Positions 35,764-42,627 of a stretch of DNA of 64,000 bases are shown here, piece by piece. The translations under genes and the position numbers were made by a program. Numbering within the stretch: the stretch's first letter is position 1; every line of letters begins with the position of its first letter. The notes under the pieces were generated by a model. The model did not search any database. It saw only the letters and a list, made by a program, of their open reading frames with translations, and was not told where the DNA came from. Source of the DNA: Anaerolineales bacterium (GTDB lineage: Bacteria > Chloroflexota > Anaerolineae > Anaerolineales > UBA4823); NCBI GenBank assembly GCA_020060465.1, contig JAGVAD010000024.1, positions 62,001 to 126,000 of the forward strand, written 5' to 3'.

Positions 35764-36594
35764 ATGGTTCACAATACGAAACAAACACCCGCTCAAACCC
35801 TACCCAAGATTTCCTCCCGCTCAAATCCCGAAGGGGTGCAGTCGGTTGAGCGCGCCTTCGATCTGCTGGAGGTTTTCCCACGTTTTGGGCCAGAGATTGG
35901 TCTGACTGCCATCGCCAGTCAAGCCGGGGTCAACAAAGCTACCGCCTACCGGCTGCTATCTACGTTGGAGCGGCGCGGCTACATCGAGCGCACTCCTGAC
36001 GGTCGCAAGTATCGCCTGGGAGTGCGCCTATTTGAATTGGGGGCTTATTATCAAAGCCAGATAGATGTCCGCCGTATGACATTGCCATATTTGACCAGCA
36101 TGGTGGAACAAACCGGCGAAGCCGCCTTCCTTTGCGTGCGTGAAGGCGATGAAGCGCTGTGCATCGAGCGGGTGGAGGCGGCGCACGAGGTCAACATCTT
36201 CGCGTTGCGCGTCGGTGGGCGCCAGCCGCTGCATTGCGGCGCAGCGCCGCGCGCCCTGCTCTCTGGAATGAGCGAGGCTGAACTGCGGGACTATGCTGAA
36301 CGCACCGGCTTGCCGGCTCTTACTTCGGCCACGTTGACCAGCCTTGAAGCGCTATTACAGGATGTCGCCCTCACACGACGTCAGGGGTATGTAATCAGCA
36401 TGGAGGATGTCACCCTGGGCATTGCTGCCATTGGCGCGCCGCTGCGCGATCATTCCGGGAAAGTCGTCGCCGCAATCAGCCTGAGCGGGCTGGTGCGGCG
36501 CTTTGAACCTGCGCGAATTGCTGAGCTTTCTCACCTCGTATGCCTCAACGCGCAGCAAATCTCGCGCCAGTTGGGATTTCGGGAGGAACTTTGA
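35764..36594 (+). CDS. IclR-family transcriptional regulator
   Basis: A 276-residue regulator. The winged helix-turn-helix is at about 25-85 (SVERAFDLLEVFPRFGPEIGLTAIASQAGVNKATAYRLLSTLERRGYIER). The effector domain follows with RRMTLPYLTSMVEQTGEAAFLCVREGDEALCIERV and GAPLRDHSGKVVAAISLSGLVRRFEP. IclR proteins respond to small carboxylic or aromatic compounds. It starts the colinear set of transketolase, AOR, LarA and XDH genes, with a 3-base gap to the transketolase, so it likely controls that set and itself. No Shine-Dalgarno is visible before ATG 35764, in keeping with a very short leader. Confidence 0.9.
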   Translation: MVHNTKQTPAQTLPKISSRSNPEGVQSVERAFDLLEVFPRFGPEIGLTAIASQAGVNKATAYRLLSTLERRGYIERTPDGRKYRLGVRLFELGAYYQSQIDVRRMTLPYLTSMVEQTGEAAFLCVREGDEALCIERVEAAHEVNIFALRVGGRQPLHCGAAPRALLSGMSEAELRDYAERTGLPALTSATLTSLEALLQDVALTRRQGYVISMEDVTLGIAAIGAPLRDHSGKVVAAISLSGLVRRFEPARIAELSHLVCLNAQQISRQLGFREEL

Positions 36595-36597
36595 ACG

Positions 36598-37476
36598 ATG
36601 GAACCACTCACTCCACAACGCCTGAAAGAGCTTGAAGAAGTCGCCGCCCGGGTGCGAGCGCGCATTCTGTTGGCGGTGCATCACGCTGGCGCAGGGCATG
36701 TCGGCGGGCCGCTATCCTGCACAGATATGCTGGTCGCTCTGTATTTCCATATCTTGAACGTTGATCCCAACCGCCCGGATTGGGAAGATCGGGACCGGTT
36801 CATCCTTTCCAAAGGTCATTCCACCATCGCCCTGTACACCGTTCTGGCTGAGCGCGGCTATTTTCCGCTCGAGGAGCTTTTCACCTTCGACGCCATTGAT
36901 TCACGGATGCAAGGCCACCCGGACATGACCAAGACGCCCGGCATAGACATGTCCAGCGGCTCGTTGGGTCAGGGGCTTTCGCCCGGGCTGGGCATGGCGC
37001 TGGGCGCTCGCCTGTTGGGAAAGTCTTTTCGCACCTATGTAATCCTGGGCGATGGAGAATCTCAAGAAGGTCAGATATGGGAAGCGGCGTTTGTGGCGGC
37101 GCGCTACCAATTAGACAATCTGACCGCCATCCTCGACTATAATGGTTTGCAGCAATATGGCTGGCGAAACGCGCCGGGTGAACACATGTTCCCCCCCATC
37201 GAAAATCCGGCGCAGAAATGGCAGGCTTTTGGCTGGCGTGTCATCGAGACCGACGGCCATGACATGGCTCAATTTACTGCTGCGGTTGAAGAAGCGCAAA
37301 CCACGCGCGGCAAACCGACCCTTATCATCGCCCATACCGTGAAAGGCAAAGGCGTCAGCTTCATGGAAGATCAATACGATTGGCACGCCCGCGTGCCAAC
37401 CCAACAGGAACTCGTCGCTGCCCTGGCTGAGCTGGGTCAGAGCGATCTATTGGTCATCAGCCAGGGAGGAGACTAA
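36598..37476 (+). CDS. Transketolase, N-terminal subunit
   Basis: A 292-residue thiamine-diphosphate-binding half of a split transketolase. The TPP-magnesium region is GDGESQEGQIWEAAFVAARYQLDNLTAILDYNGLQQYG, with catalytic histidines suggested in ILSKGHST, GHPDMTKTPGIDMSSGSLGQGLS and GHD. It acts with the following gene as a heterodimer. The ribosome site GGGAGG lies just inside the end of iclR. Placement in a catabolic island and not with pentose-phosphate genes suggests a pathway-specific aldehyde transfer. The partner substrate is not known. Confidence 0.9.
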   Translation: MEPLTPQRLKELEEVAARVRARILLAVHHAGAGHVGGPLSCTDMLVALYFHILNVDPNRPDWEDRDRFILSKGHSTIALYTVLAERGYFPLEELFTFDAIDSRMQGHPDMTKTPGIDMSSGSLGQGLSPGLGMALGARLLGKSFRTYVILGDGESQEGQIWEAAFVAARYQLDNLTAILDYNGLQQYGWRNAPGEHMFPPIENPAQKWQAFGWRVIETDGHDMAQFTAAVEEAQTTRGKPTLIIAHTVKGKGVSFMEDQYDWHARVPTQQELVAALAELGQSDLLVISQGGD

Positions 37477-37478
37477 CG

Positions 37479-38414
37479 ATGACCACCACCAAAGCGCAAC
37501 GCGTCGCCTTCGGCGAGACCCTGGTCGAATTGATTGACCAGGATCCTCGCATCTTGGTTTTGGATGGTGACCTGGCCAATTCCACCCGCGCCGACATCGT
37601 CGCCAACGCACGCCCGGAAAGATTCTTTGAGATGGGCATCGCAGAGCAAAATATGGCCGGCGTGGCTGCGGGGTTGGCTACATTGGGGTTCATTCCCTTC
37701 ATCAGTACCTTTGCGGCTTTCTCTGCCAAGCGCGACCTGGATCAGATTCGCGTAGTAATCGCCCAGCCGGGTTTACATGTCATCATCACGGGCGCTTACA
37801 GCGGCATCCTGACCGGCAAAACGGGCAAGACGCACCAATCGGTAGAAGACATCACCATCTTCCGCGCCATGCCTAACATGACTGTGGTTGCGCCAGCGGA
37901 TGACGTGGAAGTGCGCAAAGCCATGCACGCCCTGGTCTATGACTTGAACGGGCCGGCTTACCTGCGCCTGACGCGCGATCCTTATAAGACCATCTTCGAC
38001 GATAGTTATCATTTCCAGATTGGCAAAGGCGTTGTATTGGCCGATGGCGAGGATGTGGCGCTCATCGGCACGGGCGAACAAACCGTGCGTTGCCTGGAAG
38101 CAGCCGACCTTCTGGCCGCTGAGGGCATTCGCGCCTACGTGCTGCACTTGCCCACCATCAAACCGCTTGACGAGGAAGCCATCATCTATGCGGCTCGGCG
38201 CACCGGGCGCGTGGTGACCGCCGAGGATCATACCATCCTGGGTGGGCTGGGCGGCGCGGTGGCCGAAACGCTGGGCGAACATTATCCGACCCCGATGAAG
38301 CGCGTGGGCTGGCGCGATGTTTACGGCGAATCGGCGGACAACAACGCTTTGTTAGAAAAGTATGGTCTGACCCCGCGGCACATCGCCGAGGCGGCAAAAG
38401 CTCTGTTGAAGTAA
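37479..38414 (+). CDS. Transketolase, C-terminal subunit
   Basis: A 311-residue pyrimidine-binding and C-terminal half that completes the preceding gene (gap of 2 bases, GGAGGAG before ATG). The catalytic glutamate is in ERFFEMGIAEQNMAGVAAGLA; FISTFAAFSAKRDLDQIR and the NDH segment KTGKTHQSVEDI are typical. The C-terminal domain shows VVTAEDHTILGGLGGAVAETL. Also resembles DXS-type C-terminal halves, but the split pair is the usual archaeal/bacterial transketolase arrangement. Confidence 0.9.
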   Translation: MTTTKAQRVAFGETLVELIDQDPRILVLDGDLANSTRADIVANARPERFFEMGIAEQNMAGVAAGLATLGFIPFISTFAAFSAKRDLDQIRVVIAQPGLHVIITGAYSGILTGKTGKTHQSVEDITIFRAMPNMTVVAPADDVEVRKAMHALVYDLNGPAYLRLTRDPYKTIFDDSYHFQIGKGVVLADGEDVALIGTGEQTVRCLEAADLLAAEGIRAYVLHLPTIKPLDEEAIIYAARRTGRVVTAEDHTILGGLGGAVAETLGEHYPTPMKRVGWRDVYGESADNNALLEKYGLTPRHIAEAAKALLK

Positions 38415-38436
38415 TCCAAACGCTAGCGGAGGTAGT

Positions 38437-40155
38437 ATGACATCCTCAATTTCCCCGGCTGTCTGGCGCGTTAACCTGCGCGAAAAGTCCTTCCGCCGTG
38501 AGGCAGTTCCGGCCAGTTGGGAGCGGCTTGGCGGGCGCGGCTTACTGGCGCGCATCTTGTTGGATGAAGTGGACCCCACCTGCGATCCACTGGGGCCACG
38601 CAACAAGTTGATCCTCGCCCCTGGTCTGTTGGTTGGGCACATGATCTCCAGCACCGACCGCATCTCGATTGGCGCGAAAAGCCCGCTCACTGGCGGCGTC
38701 AAAGAAGCCAACGCTGGTGGGCGCACCGGTTTGCAGCTCGCCTTGTTGGGTGTCAAGGCGCTGATCATCGAAGAGCAACCCACCGAACCCGGCTGGCAAC
38801 TGTTGCATCTGAGCGCCGATGGGGTGCGCTTCGAACCCGCCGATGATCTGGCAGGTCTGGGCGTTTATGATACCGTTCCGCCATTGCTCCAGCGATATGG
38901 CAATAAAGTCGCCATTGCCCTCATCGGCCCCGGCGGCGAGATGCGCCTGCGCACGGCTGGCATTCAAAATCTGGATAAGGACCGCTCGCCCTCGCGCATT
39001 TCGGCGCGCGGCGGCATTGGCGCAGTGATGGGTCAAAAGGGGTTGAAAGCTATTGTCATTGACGGCAGCGGCGGCGCGAAACCCTCTCTGGCCGACCCCC
39101 AGGCGTTCAAAGCGGCGCAGAAAGAATTTACCCAGGCTCTGATGGCTCACCCGCAAACCGCTACTTACCGCGACTACGGTACAGCAGGGATTGTGATGAT
39201 GTGTCAGGGCTTTGGCTGCCTGCCCACGCGCAGTTTCCGCAGCGGGCAATTCGAAAGCGCCGAAACCATCTCCGGCGAATATATGCGCCAGGTTCTGCTG
39301 CAACGCGACGGGGATTGCGAAACCTCGCATGCCTGCATGGCTGGCTGCACCATTCGCAGTTCAAATGTTTATGGAGGACCAGACGGCAAAGCCATTGTCT
39401 CGCCGCTGGAATATGAGACCATTGGATTGATGGGTTCTAACCTGGGCATTGGCGACCTGGATACCATTGCTCGACTGAATTACGAGGTGAACGATCTCGG
39501 CCTGGATAGCATCGAGATCGGCGCGGCGTTAGGCGTGGCGGCCGAGGCGGGGCTGATGGAATTCGGCGATGGGGAGCGCGCCATGCAGCTTTTGAAAGAA
39601 ATACGCCGCAACACGCCGCTGGGACACATTCTGGGCAATGGCCCAGCCATCGCCGGGCAGGTGCTGGGCGTGGAACGTGTTCCGGTGGTGAAAAATCAGG
39701 CTATTTCCGCGTACGATCCACGTACCATCAAAGGCACCGGGGTCACTTACGCCACTTCACCGCAAGGCGCTGACCACACCGCCGGTCTGACCATCCGAGC
39801 TAAGGTCAATCACCTCGATCCAGCGGGGCAGGTGGAGTTGTCGCGCAAGGCGCAAATCAATATGGCGGGGTACGACACGCTGGGGGCGTGCATCTTTGCC
39901 GGTTTTGGCTACGCGGCGGCGCCGCATACCATCCCGGCGTTGCTCAAGGCGCGCTATGGATGGGACGCCCCCGCCGACGCTCTACAAGCCCTGGGGCGCG
40001 AGACGCTGAAATTGGAGCGCGAGTTCAACCGCCGCGCCGGTTTCACCGCCGCTCACGACCGCCTGCCAGAGTGGATGACCCGCGAGCCTTTACCGCCGAT
40101 GAATGCAGTCTTTGACGTACCGCCTGAGGAGATGGATCAACTCTTTAACTGGTAA
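38437..40155 (+). CDS. Aldehyde:ferredoxin oxidoreductase family (tungsten/molybdenum), altered Fe-S motif
   Basis: A 572-residue AOR-family enzyme that would oxidise an aldehyde to a carboxylic acid and reduce ferredoxin with a tungstopterin centre. The N-terminal domain has WERLGGRGLLARILLDEVDP and GAKSPLTGGVKEANAGGRTGLQLALLG. Cofactor-contact segments include SPSRISARGGIGAVMGQKGLKAIVI and KGTGVTYATSPQGADHTAG. The [4Fe-4S] region reads CETSHACMAGCTIRSSN: Cys300 and Cys304 are present, but the position expected to be the third cysteine is Ser308 (AGT). The distal cysteine is Cys485 (LGACIFAGFG). It lies in the IclR-led operon with GGAGG before ATG. Confidence 0.88.
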   Translation: MTSSISPAVWRVNLREKSFRREAVPASWERLGGRGLLARILLDEVDPTCDPLGPRNKLILAPGLLVGHMISSTDRISIGAKSPLTGGVKEANAGGRTGLQLALLGVKALIIEEQPTEPGWQLLHLSADGVRFEPADDLAGLGVYDTVPPLLQRYGNKVAIALIGPGGEMRLRTAGIQNLDKDRSPSRISARGGIGAVMGQKGLKAIVIDGSGGAKPSLADPQAFKAAQKEFTQALMAHPQTATYRDYGTAGIVMMCQGFGCLPTRSFRSGQFESAETISGEYMRQVLLQRDGDCETSHACMAGCTIRSSNVYGGPDGKAIVSPLEYETIGLMGSNLGIGDLDTIARLNYEVNDLGLDSIEIGAALGVAAEAGLMEFGDGERAMQLLKEIRRNTPLGHILGNGPAIAGQVLGVERVPVVKNQAISAYDPRTIKGTGVTYATSPQGADHTAGLTIRAKVNHLDPAGQVELSRKAQINMAGYDTLGACIFAGFGYAAAPHTIPALLKARYGWDAPADALQALGRETLKLEREFNRRAGFTAAHDRLPEWMTREPLPPMNAVFDVPPEEMDQLFNW

Positions 40156-40257
40156 AATGATCCACGCGATGCGTGCGGTTTAAACGCCCCGCCCGATTGC
40201 CTCCTATCGCGCTGGGCGAACATGTTCGCAGGAGGTTTCCGGCAAGTGGAGCCAGGC

Positions 40258-41514
40258 ATGTCAACCACCATTCAACTTCCGTATGGCGACGCCAGCTTGA
40301 GTGTCGCCATCCCCAGCCAAAATTTATTGGGCGTAGTCATGCCACGCCAAAACGTTGTGGAGCAGCTTGATGAAGATAAACTCCTGCGCGCCGCGCTGGA
40401 TCATCCCATTGGTACGCCGCCGCTGCGCGACCTGGCGCGCCGAGGTCAACGCGTAGCGATCGTCACCAGCGACCTGACTCGCCCCTGTCCATCGGCGCGC
40501 TTGCTGCCCTATATACTGGATGAACTTGCCGCAGCCGGCGTCCCGAATGAGGACATCTTCATCGTGATGGGGTTGGGTCTGCACCGCTCTATGAGCGCCG
40601 CAGAGATGGATCAGGCAGTGGGGCCAGCAGTGCACCGCCGAATCGCTGTGCTGAATCATGACGCCAATGACATAATCCGCCTGGGCGTGACTTCGCGCGG
40701 TACGCCGGTGGAGATATTTCGCCCGGTGGTCGAAGCGGATCTTCGCATTTGCCTGGGCAACCTGGAATTTCATTGGTTCGCCGGGTATTCCGGCGGGGCA
40801 AAAGCCATCTTGCCGGGTGTGGCTTCCAAAGCCACAGTGACCGCCAACCACGGACTAATGATCCAGCCCGGGGTCGGCGCAGGGCGCATTCAAGACAATC
40901 CGTTGCGTATGGATATCGAAGAAGGCGTGGCCATGCTGGGGGTGGATTTCATCCTGAATGTTGTGGTGGATGGCGAACACCGCATTATTGGCGCGGTGGC
41001 TGGCGATGTCACCGCGGCGCATCGCCGCGGCTGCCAGATGATCGCCGAACGCGGCATGGTCAAAGTTGAGCGCAAAGCCGATATTGTGATCGCCAGCGCA
41101 GGCGGCTTTCCCAAAGACATCAATATGTATCAGGCGCATAAAGGCCTGGAAAACGCCAGCTACTTCGTGCGCGACGGGGGAGTGATCATCCTGGCAGCGG
41201 AATGCCGCGAGGGCTGGGGCAACCAGACTTTTGAAGCATGGATGAAAGCTGCTCGCTCGCCGCAGGACATCCTCGAGCGCATCCAAAGAGAATTTCAACT
41301 CGGCGGGCACAAAGCTGCCGGCATTGCGAATATCGAACGCCGCGCGCGGGTGTTTCTGACCTCTGCTATGCCCGATGACCAGGTGAACCAGATGTTTATG
41401 ACGCCGTTCGCTGGTCCGCAGCAGGCGCTAGAGGCGGCATTTGCCGAGCTGGGAGCGGACAGCCAGGCGCTGGCGCTGCCGTTGGCGGGCTCCATCATCC
41501 CCAGTGTATCCTGA
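40258..41514 (+). CDS. LarA-type nickel-pincer racemase
   Basis: A 418-residue protein of the lactate racemase family, which racemises or epimerises 2-hydroxyacids using a nickel pincer cofactor on a lysine. Family residues appear intact: the DxTRP motif in TSDLTRPCPSARL, the histidine in MGLGLHRSMS, the histidine and cofactor lysine in LEFHWFAGYSGGAKAILPGVAS, and a further histidine in TANHGLMI. C-terminal GGFPKDINMYQAHKGLENA is typical. Start ATG 40258 with GGAG six bases before. The cofactor-making larB, larC and larE are not in the window. Many LarA homologues act on substrates other than lactate, and the neighbourhood argues for one here. Confidence 0.88.
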   Translation: MSTTIQLPYGDASLSVAIPSQNLLGVVMPRQNVVEQLDEDKLLRAALDHPIGTPPLRDLARRGQRVAIVTSDLTRPCPSARLLPYILDELAAAGVPNEDIFIVMGLGLHRSMSAAEMDQAVGPAVHRRIAVLNHDANDIIRLGVTSRGTPVEIFRPVVEADLRICLGNLEFHWFAGYSGGAKAILPGVASKATVTANHGLMIQPGVGAGRIQDNPLRMDIEEGVAMLGVDFILNVVVDGEHRIIGAVAGDVTAAHRRGCQMIAERGMVKVERKADIVIASAGGFPKDINMYQAHKGLENASYFVRDGGVIILAAECREGWGNQTFEAWMKAARSPQDILERIQREFQLGGHKAAGIANIERRARVFLTSAMPDDQVNQMFMTPFAGPQQALEAAFAELGADSQALALPLAGSIIPSVS

Positions 41515-41606
41515 AGCATCAACAAAGCGGGGCAAGCTGGTAATTCTCAATCCTGCATGACCCCGCGCCGGTTTAGCGAAGCGCCAATTGCTCTGTTTGA
41601 ATTTGT

Positions 41607-41612
41607 TATAAT
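41607..41612 (+). promoter_or_regulatory. Possible -10 box before the XDH genes
   Basis: TATAAT in TTGTTATAATATTG, 84 bases before the FAD-subunit start, in the only sizeable gap of this gene set. No good -35 box. Confidence 0.35.
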
Positions 41613-41695
41613 ATTGCATGCGTGCGCGTGTCAAACCGGTCCTCCTGATAGATGACCGGAGAACCGCGAAAGTCCCGACTCTATGGAGCCCACTT

Positions 41696-42595
41696 ATGCC
41701 CGTCTGGGAAAAGTATATTTTGCCCGCCAGCCTGCAAGAGGCTTTAGAAGCCGCGGCCAGCGCCCCCGGAACGGCGCGCTTCATCGCTGGCGGCACCGAC
41801 CTGTTGCTCGATTTACAACAGGGGCGGCATCCTCCTGTGCATACATTGATTGACATCACTGCGCTGGCAGAAACCACTGCATTGGAAATTCGCTCGGACG
41901 AATTATTCATCGGCGCGGCTGTTCCGCTTAGCCGCATCGTCCAATCGCCCCTGGTAATCGAGCATGCCCAGGCGCTCGCCGAAGCCAGCGCATTAATTGG
42001 TGGACCGCAGGTGCGCAACACAGCTTCGTTAGGGGGCAACGTTTGCCACGCCTTACCCGCGGCAGATGGCGCCATCGCCTTATTGGCGTTGGACGCCAGC
42101 GCAGAAATCGCCGACCGACGAGGCTGCCGCAGAGCGCCGTTGGGTGAGCTTTTTCTGGGCCCAGGCCGCTCGGCGCTGGATCCGCGCGCAGAATTGCTCA
42201 CTGGCTTCTACCTGCCGCTAAAAAGCAGCGGTCAGGCATCCGCCCACCGCCGTGTGATGCGCCCGCAAGGAGTGGCTATTGCCATTCTGAACATGGCGAT
42301 CTGGTTAGCCCGTCACGACGACCTCATCCAGGATATCCGCATTGCTGTCGGCCCGGCCGGTCCCAAACCGCTGCGCGCCGTTCAAACCGAAGGTTTCCTG
42401 CGGGGAAAGCCCTACCGTAAGGAGACAATTGCGCCAGGTCTGGACGTCTTGCTGGCGGAAACCCACTTTCGCACCAGCCCACATCGCGCCACCGCCGAAT
42501 ATCGCCGTCGCCTGGCTGGCGTATTACTGGAAGATGCACTTCAGGCGGCCTGGCAGCGCGCTGGAGAATCGAGCGAACACCAGACGGTTATCTGA
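41696..42595 (+). CDS. Xanthine dehydrogenase family, FAD-binding subunit (CoxM/XdhB-like)
   Basis: A 299-residue flavin subunit that takes electrons from the Fe-S domain of the molybdenum enzyme. FAD-binding motifs are FIAGGTDLLLDLQQG near residue 30 and NTASLGGNVCHALPAADGAIALLALDA near 110. The CO-dehydrogenase-flavoprotein-like C-terminal domain includes IRIAVGPAGPKPLRAVQTEGFLRG. Start ATG 41696 (MPVWEKYILP) with GGAG upstream; the ORF-track extension begins before this. The fused Fe-S/Mo subunit follows after 32 bases. Confidence 0.9.
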   Translation: MPVWEKYILPASLQEALEAAASAPGTARFIAGGTDLLLDLQQGRHPPVHTLIDITALAETTALEIRSDELFIGAAVPLSRIVQSPLVIEHAQALAEASALIGGPQVRNTASLGGNVCHALPAADGAIALLALDASAEIADRRGCRRAPLGELFLGPGRSALDPRAELLTGFYLPLKSSGQASAHRRVMRPQGVAIAILNMAIWLARHDDLIQDIRIAVGPAGPKPLRAVQTEGFLRGKPYRKETIAPGLDVLLAETHFRTSPHRATAEYRRRLAGVLLEDALQAAWQRAGESSEHQTVI

Positions 42596-42627
42596 TAATT
42601 AGCGGTACAAACAATTGGAAGGAAGCC

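Noticed and set aside
38542-39330. 262-residue minus-strand ORF opposite AOR
   Set aside because: It lies wholly within the AOR gene on the opposite strand, has no family character, and is a shadow of GC-rich codon use.
41428-42201. 257-residue minus-strand ORF opposite the XDH flavoprotein
   Set aside because: Shadow of a recognised gene with a Ser/Arg/Ala-rich translation and no motif.
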